A stretch of 64,000 nt of DNA from RECG01 sp964444805 (GTDB lineage Bacteria > Bacillota_I > Bacilli_A > Acholeplasmatales > Acholeplasmataceae), in NCBI GenBank assembly GCA_964444805.1, contig CAYUIK010000038.1:1-64000 (forward strand), written 5' to 3'. Both the position numbers and the translations under genes were made by a program. The notes below the pieces were generated by a model. The model ran no database searches. It worked only from the letters and a program-made list of their open reading frames with translations, and was not told where the DNA came from. Position 1 is the stretch's first letter. The number at the start of each line of letters is the position of its first letter. Below, in pieces: positions 27,212 to 35,019 of this stretch.

Positions 27212-27643
27212 ATGAAAATCAATCTCAAACGACATCCGTCTTTCGGTGAGGCCGTCGTAACGATCGCGTGCGATGAGAAAGACGATTCGATTCAAGACAT
27301 CCTGAGTTGTCTCGATACGTCAGTCATGACGGCTAAAAAGAACGATCGCAGGTTCGTCTTTAAACCGAATCAGGTCTATTACGTCGAAAGCATCGAAGAC
27401 GCCGGATATCTCTATACGAAAGATGACGTCTTCGATTGCAAGTATCGTCTCTATGAAGTCGAGAGGATGAGTCCGTTTTTCATCCGCGTGAACAAACAGA
27501 CCGTTTTAAACTATCGAAAGATCAAGGCTTTCAAGTCGACCTACAATGGGAAACTCGAGGCGACGCTATTGAATGGAGACCGCATCGAGATTTCGAGAAA
27601 CTATGTAAAAGCGCTTAAAGCCGTGCTTGAAGGAGGGAAATAA
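27212..27643 (+). CDS. LytTR-domain DNA-binding regulator
   Basis: 143 residues. C-terminal LytTR domain, about 45-140: VYYVESIEDAGYLYTKDD, FIRVNKQTVLNYRKIKAF, DRIEISRNYVKALK. There is no receiver domain, only a short N-terminal segment, as in the LytTR genes paired with DUF3021 membrane proteins. In such pairs the membrane protein is thought to hold back the regulator. The next gene starts right after its stop. Confidence 0.92.
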   Translation: MKINLKRHPSFGEAVVTIACDEKDDSIQDILSCLDTSVMTAKKNDRRFVFKPNQVYYVESIEDAGYLYTKDDVFDCKYRLYEVERMSPFFIRVNKQTVLNYRKIKAFKSTYNGKLEATLLNGDRIEISRNYVKALKAVLEGGK

Positions 27644-28081
27644 GTGAAAAACTATCTTAAGCGATATAGCTATGCCTACGCGATAACGAGTATCTTCATC
27701 CTAGTGGTTGCGGCGATGATCACGCGTCGTTTCGACGTCGACCTGAATGCTCGAGCGCTCATAGCCCTCTTGGTTGGCAGTATGATCATTGCCGCTTTGA
27801 TCGCTTTGTCCGTCACGATCATCAAACAGACCTGGGGAAACGGCATGCTCAATATCGTCGTCGGTTATCTCGTGATTTTTCCGATTCCCTTCATCATTCG
27901 GATCATGTTCGGGCGCGTCCTTTTTCGGGGAACGCTCGCCCTGTTTCTGATTGGCCTTGTCTATGCGTTGCTTTATTCGCTCGTCGTACTCTATGCATCG
28001 CTTAAAAACAAAAAGGTCGAACAAAAACTCAACGCTTTGCTCGAGGGAAGTCAAAAGGAAGACGACTCCGAATCTCCATAG
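27644..28081 (+). CDS. DUF3021 membrane protein
   Basis: 145 residues with four transmembrane helices (about 9-26, 41-60, 71-92, 97-121) and a charged C-terminal tail. The layout and position directly behind a LytTR gene match DUF3021 partners that modulate the regulator. Start GTG 27644 follows TAA with no gap; GGAGGG is 5 bp upstream. Confidence 0.88.
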   Translation: MKNYLKRYSYAYAITSIFILVVAAMITRRFDVDLNARALIALLVGSMIIAALIALSVTIIKQTWGNGMLNIVVGYLVIFPIPFIIRIMFGRVLFRGTLALFLIGLVYALLYSLVVLYASLKNKKVEQKLNALLEGSQKEDDSESP

Positions 28082-28113
28082 GGAACACGTTTTAAACGAA
28101 ACGCTCAGATTTT

Positions 28114-28143
28114 GTCATGTGGGATCGCACATGGCTTTTTTTA
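28114..28143 (+). terminator. Terminator of LytTR/DUF3021 operon
   Basis: GTCATGTG-GGATCG-CACATGGC hairpin with seven T following. Confidence 0.88.
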
Positions 28144-28206
28144 TGCTCAATAAAAACAGGGATATCGACGATTTGTTTCCTGGACCGAAGGCATATCGTC
28201 ATCCTG

Positions 28207-28215
28207 TGTTAAAAT
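28207..28215 (+). promoter_or_regulatory. Extended -10 promoter of the AEC transporter gene
   Basis: TGTTAAAAT, 31 bp before the ATG; no strong -35. Confidence 0.45.
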
Positions 28216-28246
28216 GGAAATAGATTATAGAAAATGAAGGAATTCG

Positions 28247-29251
28247 ATGGAAAGCCTCATTTTTGCAGCCAACGCCGTCTTACCGATCATTCTGTTGATT
28301 TTACTCGGTTATATTCTTAAGCGCATCGCATTTTTCGATCAACGGTTTTTCAACCAACTCAACGCCTATATCTTTCGGATCGGTCTGCCGGTTTTGTTGT
28401 TCTATACCATTTATGGAATCGAGGGTTTTGATAGCGTCTATGCCGACGTTCTGTTGTTCGTCGGGATCGCATTTATATCGTTTTTTTTACTCGGTTGGAT
28501 CTTCGTCGCGCTTCTCGTGAAAGAAAGAGGACAAAAAGGCGTCGTTCTTCAAGCGTTTATCCGAGGCAATTTCGCCTTGATCGGTCTACCGCTCGCACAA
28601 CTTCTCGGCGGAGCGGAAACCGTTAGAATCTATGCTGTCGTGCTCGCACTGGTCGTGCTCTTGACCAATGTGTTATCGGTTTTCAGTCTGACCTATTACA
28701 AGCATCACGACAAGGACCATGGAATTGGCGTCGTGCGTCTGATCAAGAGCACGTTGCTAAATCCGTTGATCCTTGCCGTTCTCTTTGCGTTTCTCGTTCT
28801 GTTCGCTCGCTCGCTTATACCGGTAGAAAACGGGGTCGCCGTTTTTTCGATCGAAAACGATCTGACTTTTCTTTATCACGTACTCGAACTCATCGGACAG
28901 ACGGTCTCACCGCTTGCTTTAATCGCGCTCGGTGGGCAGTTCCGTTTTTCCGCCGTTTCAAGGCTTTATCGTCCGCTTTTAAGTGGTGTGATCGGCCGAA
29001 TCATCGTCGTGCCGGGATTGGCTTTGGCAAGCGCTTATTATTTACGTGATACGCTCGTCGGCATGAACGTCGCCTTTCCGACTCTCATCGCGATATTCGG
29101 TGCACCGGTTGCAGTCTCGAGTGCGGTTTTAACCTATGAGATCGGTGGTGATGACGAGCTCGCCGGTCAGCTCGTCGTCTGGTCGACGCTGTTTTCCATG
29201 GTAACGATCTTTTTGTCGATCGTCGTCTTTCGATCTCTTGGAGTCCTTTGA
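28247..29251 (+). CDS. AEC (auxin efflux carrier) family transporter
   Basis: 334 residues, ten hydrophobic helices in two halves of five. Typical features are FIRGNFALIGLPLAQLLGG (helix crossover with the conserved GN) and GVIGRIIVVPGLAL, GAPVAVSSAVLTYE in the second half. Bacterial AEC carriers transport organic acids such as malate. 23 bp separate it from the SDR gene, so the two form an operon. Confidence 0.92.
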   Translation: MESLIFAANAVLPIILLILLGYILKRIAFFDQRFFNQLNAYIFRIGLPVLLFYTIYGIEGFDSVYADVLLFVGIAFISFFLLGWIFVALLVKERGQKGVVLQAFIRGNFALIGLPLAQLLGGAETVRIYAVVLALVVLLTNVLSVFSLTYYKHHDKDHGIGVVRLIKSTLLNPLILAVLFAFLVLFARSLIPVENGVAVFSIENDLTFLYHVLELIGQTVSPLALIALGGQFRFSAVSRLYRPLLSGVIGRIIVVPGLALASAYYLRDTLVGMNVAFPTLIAIFGAPVAVSSAVLTYEIGGDDELAGQLVVWSTLFSMVTIFLSIVVFRSLGVL

Positions 29252-29273
29252 CGTCGTGAAAGGTGGATAAAAC

Positions 29274-30107
29274 ATGAAAAGAATTCTGATAACCGGAGCT
29301 ACGAGTGGTATCGGTGAAGCACTTGCCCGACACTTCGTCTCGAAAGGCGAGCACGTCCTTGTTATGGGTCGAGACGACACTAAACTTCTCCGGCTCGTCA
29401 AGTCGATCGAAGCGATGAATAAACCAGGAACCGTAACGCCGTTACGTGCCGATCAAAGTCGGTTTTCGGATGTCACCAAAGCGATCACCTGGATCAAAGC
29501 GCATTACATAGATGGTATCGACGTATTGATCAACAACGCCGCCATCGTAGGAAAAGAAAAACGAATCACAGCGGACGGATTCGAGTTACAGTATCAGGTC
29601 AATCATCTGTCGCCGGCACTCTTGACGTTGTCGTTGATGCCTCTCGTCGAAAAGCGACAGGGAATGATCATTCAGACGAGCAGTAACGCCCATAAAAAAG
29701 CTCGTTTCGATGCAGAGGATATCGAAGCGATGAACCCGTATCACATGCTCAGATCCTATGCGCGAACGAAACTCTATAACGTTCTTTTTACGCTCGCCTT
29801 ACGGCGAAAAGTCAACAGTGATGTCCGTTTTTATGCCGTCCATCCCGGATTGGTTCGAACCGAAATTGGAACAAAGGACACCTCGACGTTTTACGCCTGG
29901 CTCTGGAGATTGTTTACGAGCAGAGGCATCCATCCGAAAGACGCCGTCCATTCCTTTTCTAAACTGGTCTACGATGCGTCGCTTGACGCGCCTTATATCT
30001 ATCAGGGGGAGCCGCATGAACCGTCAAAAGTCGCGCTTTCACTGGAAAATCAGGACATTCTCTATCAAAAAACGATCAGCGATCTTGGACCGCTGATCGA
30101 GGATTGA
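29274..30107 (+). CDS. Short-chain dehydrogenase/reductase
   Basis: 277 residues. Rossmann glycine motif TGATSGIGEALA (about 6-17), NNAAIVG, catalytic Ser in QTSSNA and YxxxK in SYARTKLYN. It resembles the retinol-dehydrogenase/WWOX-like branch of classical SDRs; substrate unknown. The C-terminus converges on clpB with a 7-bp gap and no visible terminator between them. Confidence 0.92.
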   Translation: MKRILITGATSGIGEALARHFVSKGEHVLVMGRDDTKLLRLVKSIEAMNKPGTVTPLRADQSRFSDVTKAITWIKAHYIDGIDVLINNAAIVGKEKRITADGFELQYQVNHLSPALLTLSLMPLVEKRQGMIIQTSSNAHKKARFDAEDIEAMNPYHMLRSYARTKLYNVLFTLALRRKVNSDVRFYAVHPGLVRTEIGTKDTSTFYAWLWRLFTSRGIHPKDAVHSFSKLVYDASLDAPYIYQGEPHEPSKVALSLENQDILYQKTISDLGPLIED

Positions 30108-30114
30108 ACGAGAC

Positions 30115-32247
30115 TTATTCATCTTTCTTTTCAATGACCGGATGGTCGTCTTTGACAAACATCCGATAGTTCTTGTGGGGTGTGATCTTGCCTTCGATCA
30201 TGCGTTGCGCGATGAGCGTTTCGATATGTCTTTGAATGAAGCGCTGCAAGGGTCGCGCACCGTATTCCTCGTCGTACCCGTTTTCGAGGATGAACTTGTT
30301 GATGCTCATCTCGAAGTCGATATGAATATTTTTATCGACGAGACGCTTGCTGAGATCGGCGAGCATTTTTTTTGTGATTTCAACTTGGACGTTGAAATTG
30401 AGAGGGTTGAAAATGATCAGTTCGTCGATTCGGTTTAAAAATTCCGGTTTGAAGTTGGTTTTGACGAGTTTCATGACGCGATCTTTCGCATCTTGATCGG
30501 CGTGCAAAAGGAATTCGCTACCAAGGTTCGACGTCAAAATGATGATTGTATTTCGAAAATCGACGGTACGCCCCTGATTATCGGTCAGTCTTCCATCATC
30601 GAGGATCTGCAGCAGGATATTGAAGACTTCCCGATGTGCTTTTTCGATCTCATCGAATAAAATGATTGAATAGGGTTTCCGTCGGACTGCTTCGGTCAAC
30701 TGACCGCCTTCGTCGTAACCGACATAACCCGGTGGTGATCCGATCAGTCGAGCGACACTATGGGCTTCCATGTATTCGCTCATGTCGATTCGAATCATGT
30801 GCGATTCGCTTGCGAAAAGCGCTTCAGCAAGCGATCTTGCAACTTCGGTTTTTCCGACACCGGTTGGGCCTAGGAAGAAAAAGGTTCCGATCGGACGATC
30901 GATATCCTTGATGCCGGCACGTTGTCGGATGATCGCGTCACTGATTAATTTTAGCGCGTGGTCCTGTCCGATGACCCGTTTTCTTAACGTATCTTCCAAG
31001 TTCAATAGTTTTTCCTTGTCTCCGGCCATAAGTCGTGTCACCGGAATGTGCGTCCACTTCGAAACGATTTCGGCGATGCTCTCTTCGGAGACGACTTCGG
31101 TCAACAAACGGTCTTGATCTTTGAGTTCATCGGTCATCGTTTTGATCGTTTTTTCATGTTCCGGGATCGTACTGTACTGGAGTTCAGCTGCCTTGGAGTA
31201 ATCGTTTTCGTTTAAAGCCGTCTGTAACTCGAGTCGATAATTTTCGAGTTCTTTCTTCTGTTGCTTAATCCGGTTCAAAAACGCTTTTTCTTTGGTCCAT
31301 TGGTCTCGTAAGGACTGTTCTTTTTTTTTCTTGTCCTTGATCTCTTCTTCGATCTTTTTCAGGCGCTCTTTGGAAATGGGATCCTTTTCCTTAGCGAGTG
31401 CTTTCTTTTCGATTTCGAGTTGCATGAGCTTTCGCGTCACGTCATCGAGTTCAAGCGGCATCGAATCGATCTCCATACGGATCGAGGCACATGCCTCATC
31501 GATTAAGTCGATGGCCTTATCAGGCAGGAAACGATCGGAAATGTAGCGATCGGAAAGGATCGCAGCCTGGATCAAGGCAGGATCGCTAATGTTGACTCCA
31601 TGGTGGGCTTCAAATCGTGATTTGAGACCTCTTAGAATACTGATGGTGTCTTCGACGGTCGGTTCTTCGATCGTGACTTTTTGGAAACGGCGTTCGAGTG
31701 CACTGTCCTTTTCGATGTATTTCCTGTATTCGTTTAGGGTGGTCGCACCGATACAATGCAGTTCACCACGCGCAAGCATCGGTTTGAGCATGTTTCCAGC
31801 ATCCATCGCGCCTTCAACGCGTCCGGCACCGACGATCGTGTGAAGTTCATCGATAAACATGATGATGTCACCCTTCGACTCTTTAACTTTACGTAGGACG
31901 GCTTTCAGTCGTTCTTCGAATTCACCGCGAAACTTCGCACCGGCGACCAAGGATGACAGGTCGAGCTCATAGATCGTTTTGTTTTGTAGACCCAAAGGGA
32001 CGTCCTTGTCGACGATGCGTCGGGCGAGACCTTCAACGATCGCGGTCTTTCCGACACCGGGTTCACCGATTAAAACGGGGTTGTTTTTGGTTTTTCTTGA
32101 AAGGATCTTAATGATTCGACGGATTTCTTCTTCGCGTCCGATGACGGGATCGATGTTTCCTTCTTTGACTTGGTCGACGATGTTTCGACCGAATTTATTG
32201 AGGACATCGGGGTCCTTGTCATAATCTGGCATGGGATTCATTTGCAT
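30115..32247 (-). CDS. clpB: ClpB disaggregase lacking the N-terminal domain
   Basis: 710 residues, against about 860 for full ClpB. The Clp-N substrate domain is absent, and the protein begins with DVLNKFGRNIVDQVKEG at the first AAA+ module. Both Walker A motifs (GEPGVGKT, GPTGVGKT), Walker B IMFIDELHTI, the coiled-coil middle domain (about 255-385) and the D2 module with GYVGYDEGGQLTEAV are present. With DnaK it dissolves heat-aggregated proteins. AAAGGAGTG precedes ATG 32247; the promoter is only 44 bp upstream, so the short form is real. A CIRCE operator overlaps that promoter. Mycoplasma ClpB is likewise short. Confidence 0.97.
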   Translation of the reverse strand: MQMNPMPDYDKDPDVLNKFGRNIVDQVKEGNIDPVIGREEEIRRIIKILSRKTKNNPVLIGEPGVGKTAIVEGLARRIVDKDVPLGLQNKTIYELDLSSLVAGAKFRGEFEERLKAVLRKVKESKGDIIMFIDELHTIVGAGRVEGAMDAGNMLKPMLARGELHCIGATTLNEYRKYIEKDSALERRFQKVTIEEPTVEDTISILRGLKSRFEAHHGVNISDPALIQAAILSDRYISDRFLPDKAIDLIDEACASIRMEIDSMPLELDDVTRKLMQLEIEKKALAKEKDPISKERLKKIEEEIKDKKKKEQSLRDQWTKEKAFLNRIKQQKKELENYRLELQTALNENDYSKAAELQYSTIPEHEKTIKTMTDELKDQDRLLTEVVSEESIAEIVSKWTHIPVTRLMAGDKEKLLNLEDTLRKRVIGQDHALKLISDAIIRQRAGIKDIDRPIGTFFFLGPTGVGKTEVARSLAEALFASESHMIRIDMSEYMEAHSVARLIGSPPGYVGYDEGGQLTEAVRRKPYSIILFDEIEKAHREVFNILLQILDDGRLTDNQGRTVDFRNTIIILTSNLGSEFLLHADQDAKDRVMKLVKTNFKPEFLNRIDELIIFNPLNFNVQVEITKKMLADLSKRLVDKNIHIDFEMSINKFILENGYDEEYGARPLQRFIQRHIETLIAQRMIEGKITPHKNYRMFVKDDHPVIEKKDE

Positions 32248-32290
32248 GATTTCACTCCTTTGGCAGTCGTCTTATCGATATGCCAATTCT

Positions 32291-32319
32291 ATTATAACGC
32301 TTTTTATTGGCACTGTCAA
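32291..32319 (-). promoter_or_regulatory. Sigma-A promoter of clpB
   Basis: On the minus strand TTGACA (32319-32314), 17-bp spacer, TATAAT (32296-32291): a perfect consensus promoter. Confidence 0.92.
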
Positions 32320-32333
32320 TTATGAAGTGCTAA
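32307..32333. promoter_or_regulatory. CIRCE element (HrcA operator) of clpB
   Basis: TTGGCACTG-N9-AAGTGCTAA, versus consensus TTAGCACTC-N9-GAGTGCTAA: 15 of 18 arm positions match. It covers the -35 of the clpB promoter, so HrcA binding would block RNA polymerase. Mollicutes commonly keep this mode of heat-shock control for clpB. Confidence 0.9.
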
Positions 32334-32383
32334 CTCTTGTGTTCTTTTCGTTATTGCTCGGAAAAGATCCGTGATGAATACTG

Positions 32384-32413
32384 TTGACTTTTTATTCGAT
32401 AAACGGTTATAAT
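32384..32413 (+). promoter_or_regulatory. Promoter of tRNA-Cys
   Basis: TTGACT (32384-32389), 18-bp spacer, TATAAT (32408-32413). Confidence 0.85.
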
Positions 32414-32423
32414 AGAGTGGCTT

Positions 32424-32497
32424 GGCCCCGTAGCCAAGTGGTAAGGCACGGCACTGCAACTGCCAGATCATCGGTTCAAATCCGTTCGGGGCCTCCA
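32424..32497 (+). tRNA. tRNA-Cys (GCA)
   Basis: Acceptor GGCCCCG (32424-32430) pairs CGGGGCC (32487-32493). Anticodon loop CTGCAAC gives GCA. CCA (32495-32497) is encoded. Confidence 0.96.
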
Positions 32498-32506
32498 TAT
32501 GTGTTT

Positions 32507-32534
32507 AACACCTGCTTAAGGGTGTTTTTTTCTT
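32507..32534 (+). terminator. tRNA-Cys terminator
   Basis: AACACC...GGTGTT stem with a T-rich tail; the AT-rich MazEF block starts right behind it. Confidence 0.8.
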
Positions 32535-32564
32535 ATTTTTTTTAACACTAATAATGTAAAACTA

Positions 32565-32591
32565 TTGACAATGTTATAACAAATGTATACA
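32565..32591 (+). promoter_or_regulatory. mazEF promoter with palindromes
   Basis: TTGACA (32565-32570) and TATACA (32586-32591) with a short 15-bp spacer. Two palindromes, GTTATAAC (32573-32580) and TGTATACA (32584-32591), overlap the promoter and may be MazE/MazEF autoregulation sites. Confidence 0.5.
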
Positions 32592-32615
32592 CTATGTATG
32601 AAGGATGGTGATTCT

Positions 32616-32858
32616 ATGAACACACAATTAAAGAAGATAGGAAATAGTAAAGGCGTTATTATACCAGCTGCTATTTTAAAAATGCTTGATATCAAAGAAA
32701 GCGAAGAATTTACAGTTAGAGTTGAAGGAAAAGAAATTGTTTTATCAAAAGTAAATTCTTTTGATCCCAAATCACTAGAAGAGTTATTTTTAGATTATAA
32801 AGAAACTTATAAAGGCGAAATTGTATTTGATGACTCTAAAGGTAGAGAAGTATGGTGA
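32616..32858 (+). CDS. MazE-like AbrB-fold antitoxin
   Basis: 80 residues. N-terminal AbrB/MazE swapped-hairpin domain QLKKIGNSKGVIIPAAILKML, VRVEGKEIVLSK; the C-terminal tail (about 46-80, acidic and aromatic) should bind and block the toxin. ATG 32616 is chosen with AAGGATGG upstream; an earlier ATG at 32583 falls in the promoter. The stop overlaps the toxin start. AT-rich codon use differs from the chromosome around it. Confidence 0.88.
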   Translation: MNTQLKKIGNSKGVIIPAAILKMLDIKESEEFTVRVEGKEIVLSKVNSFDPKSLEELFLDYKETYKGEIVFDDSKGREVW

Positions 32859-33178
32859 GTCAGGGTGATATCGTTATCGTTGATTTTGATCCTTCGCTAG
32901 GGTCCGAACAAAAAGGGAAGAGGCCTGGAGTTGTGGTAAGCAATGATGTATATCATAAAAAAACAAATGGCTTTGTTATTGTCGTTCCAATTACTTCTGA
33001 TAAGGCGTTTAAATATCCTTTACATGTAGATTTAGATTCAAGGACAAAAACTTATGGACAAATCATGTGCGAACAAGTAAAAACCATGGACACAAAAGCA
33101 AGGAATTTAAAAACAGTTGAAAAACTTCCGTCTGACTTACTCGATAAAACACTAAAAATAGTAAAGTTGTTGTTTTGA
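32852..33178 (+). CDS. MazF/PemK-type endoribonuclease toxin
   Basis: 108 residues. MazF fold signature: QGDIVIVDFDPSLGSEQKGKRPGVVVSND, VVPITSDKAF and GQIMCEQVKTMDTKA. The family cleaves mRNA (some tRNA/rRNA) at short motifs and halts growth when not bound by antitoxin. It overlaps the MazE gene by 7 bp, and GTG 32855 is an alternative start. No other toxin-like gene is between it and the XRE regulator. Confidence 0.92.
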   Translation: MVSQGDIVIVDFDPSLGSEQKGKRPGVVVSNDVYHKKTNGFVIVVPITSDKAFKYPLHVDLDSRTKTYGQIMCEQVKTMDTKARNLKTVEKLPSDLLDKTLKIVKLLF

Positions 33179-33306
33179 TTTCTTGTTTTTTGATAAGGAT
33201 TATATGCTTATTAGAAACAAACTCCATACTAATTACATAGCAAATTTGTTTGTGACAGTCGCAAAATGGGCACAAACTTGGTTATGTCAACACACAAAAA
33301 CATAGC

Positions 33307-33372
33307 AAGTTGCTTTATACCCTTTCAATGGCTTTGTTATAGCGTTTTAGCCGTTTAGAAGTAAAGCAACTT
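33307..33372 (+). repeat. 11-bp inverted repeat in the 600-bp gap after mazF
   Basis: AAGTTGCTTTA (33307-33317) and TAAAGCAACTT (33362-33372), followed by TTTTTC, so it can form a terminator-like hairpin with a 44-base loop that itself contains GGCT...AGCC. The gap 33179-33779 is AT-rich and has no convincing gene. Its last part holds the promoter of the XRE gene. Confidence 0.55.
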
Positions 33373-33728
33373 TTTCATTAGATCGAGCAAAATTGATGAT
33401 TTTTCATTAGTTTCGCTCATTTTTTATACTCAAAAAACATAAAAATCCTTTATTTTTGTTGACCGGATTTGATCTTGTGAATTTGCATGAACCCTATCGG
33501 ACTTCAACTCGACTCAACATATATTAAGCATGATGTTTAAACGTTTTTGTATGGTGTTAAATTGCTCATAAGCTTATAGAATTTCTATCTAATCAAGATA
33601 GAATTGATTATTGATGAGTAGATTCTTTTTAGTAATGTATTTCATAGTAAATCCATACACAATGGATAGATTTTCGTTATATTACTAAATAATTCTATGA
33701 TCTATAGAGAGATTCATCTTTTTCTTCG

Positions 33729-33757
33729 TGGATAATTGTTTAATATTTAAGTATAAT
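33729..33757 (+). promoter_or_regulatory. Promoter of XRE regulator gene
   Basis: TGGATA (33729-33734), 17-bp spacer, TATAAT (33752-33757). Confidence 0.6.
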
Positions 33758-33779
33758 GAGTAACAGGAGGTATGCATAC

Positions 33780-34376
33780 ATGAACAAATTTGGCGAGTTA
33801 TTAAAAGAAAAAAGAACGCAAAATAAACTAACGCAGAGTTCATTAGCAGAAATGTTAAATGTATCTGATAGAACTGTGAGCAAATGGGAAACCGGAAATG
33901 GTTATCCTAATATTACAATGTTAAATACAATTGCAAACTGTCTTAATACTTCGGTTAGTGAGTTGATGGACAGTGAAGATAATAAAGTAATTAATACAGT
34001 AAAACAGAACCCTTCAAATGAACTGTACCGTACAAAATTCAGAAAAATAATGGTTGTGTCTATGTCGCTGCTTTTGACTGCCATACTATATTTAGTGTTG
34101 CCAATTCTAAGGTTTAATATTCCTAATGGAGCAATAGGTGCCATAGGTGAAGACGGTGACACTTATGTTGTAGTAGCAATTGTCCTGACGATTTTTATAT
34201 CTCTATGCTACCTTGTTAGTTTTTCTCTATTCGCTTATATGATTATTCAATATAGAAATTTGAATAAATCAAAGTTCCATAATTTTACTGATAAAAATAT
34301 AATAAAAATATATTTTATCATATTTTTTATTAACACTCACAATGATCTTAATTGTTATTATCGCTTTAAATATTGA
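33780..34376 (+). CDS. XRE-family HTH regulator with membrane segments
   Basis: 198 residues. N-terminal HTH: FGELLKEKRTQNKLTQSSLAEML, SDRTVSKWETGNGYPNI (about 3-60). Two hydrophobic helices follow (about 95-111 and 130-158), then a short lysine/asparagine-rich stretch and an odd hydrophobic-to-basic tail that may reflect a frameshift or truncation. GGAGG precedes ATG 33780. Strongly AT-rich like mazEF. Targets unknown. The gap 34377-34636 downstream has no gene I can support. Confidence 0.82.
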   Translation: MNKFGELLKEKRTQNKLTQSSLAEMLNVSDRTVSKWETGNGYPNITMLNTIANCLNTSVSELMDSEDNKVINTVKQNPSNELYRTKFRKIMVVSMSLLLTAILYLVLPILRFNIPNGAIGAIGEDGDTYVVVAIVLTIFISLCYLVSFSLFAYMIIQYRNLNKSKFHNFTDKNIIKIYFIIFFINTHNDLNCYYRFKY

Positions 34377-34636
34377 AATCTAAATGGTATAGGGGAACAT
34401 GTGAAAGGAAGTTTGGTGATAGGATCGTTTAGATTGCCTGCATGAATCGGGTTTGAAATCGACAACGGATCAGTCATACGTGCGTTTTTCATAACATGAC
34501 TTATGTATTTAAAGAAGAAATCATTTTAGTAGCTGGGGATATGTCTAAACATTGAAAGACGAGCAACAATTCGACGGATAGCCTTTCAACAACACGGACT
34601 TATGTGGTAAAATAGGGTTGCATAAGGGGGAAAAAC

Positions 34637-34969
34637 ATGAAAACAATCAACATCAAGAGTGACATGCCGGATCGGCTAGAAGCCGGAAGAAGACTATCCG
34701 CGATCATTTCCGAAAACCGACAAAAAGAAAAAGTTATCAAAATCGTTCATGGCTACGGGTCGACCGGAGTCGGTGGCACGATTAAGCATGCTGTTAGAAG
34801 GTCCTTACGAAACCGAAAGAAGAAGGGTGAAATCAAAGCCTATATACCGGGTGAAGCCTTTCAGCAGTTGATGGGATTCGATGAAGTCATAGCGACCTAT
34901 AAGCATTTGCTTAAACATGATTCGGATTTCAACAAGATGAACGAAGGCATTACCTATGTCATTCTTTGA
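34637..34969 (+). CDS. Small Smr-like domain protein
   Basis: 110 residues. KVIKIVHGYGSTGVGGTIKHAVRRSL matches the HGxGxG...L core of Smr domains (MutS2/Smr C-terminal), which cut or bind nucleic acids. The rest is a basic linker (RNRKKKGEIK) and a helical end. Smr domains act on DNA or RNA; the stand-alone form here is of unknown role. An extended -10 TGGTAAAAT lies at 34605-34613. The NYN/LOTUS gene follows after 50 bp on the same strand. Confidence 0.78.
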   Translation: MKTINIKSDMPDRLEAGRRLSAIISENRQKEKVIKIVHGYGSTGVGGTIKHAVRRSLRNRKKKGEIKAYIPGEAFQQLMGFDEVIATYKHLLKHDSDFNKMNEGITYVIL

Positions 34970-35019
34970 ACAGGGTCATTGAATAGAAACTCATACAGGT
35001 CAAACCGGAAGGAGTCCCT

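Noticed and set aside
32307..32333. Alternative reading of the CIRCE as a tRNA-Cys leader hairpin
   Set aside because: Arms match CIRCE consensus and overlap the clpB -35; it lies upstream of the tRNA promoter's -35.
32316..32498. 60-residue minus-strand frame
   Set aside because: Antisense of tRNA-Cys and its promoter; same artefact as above.
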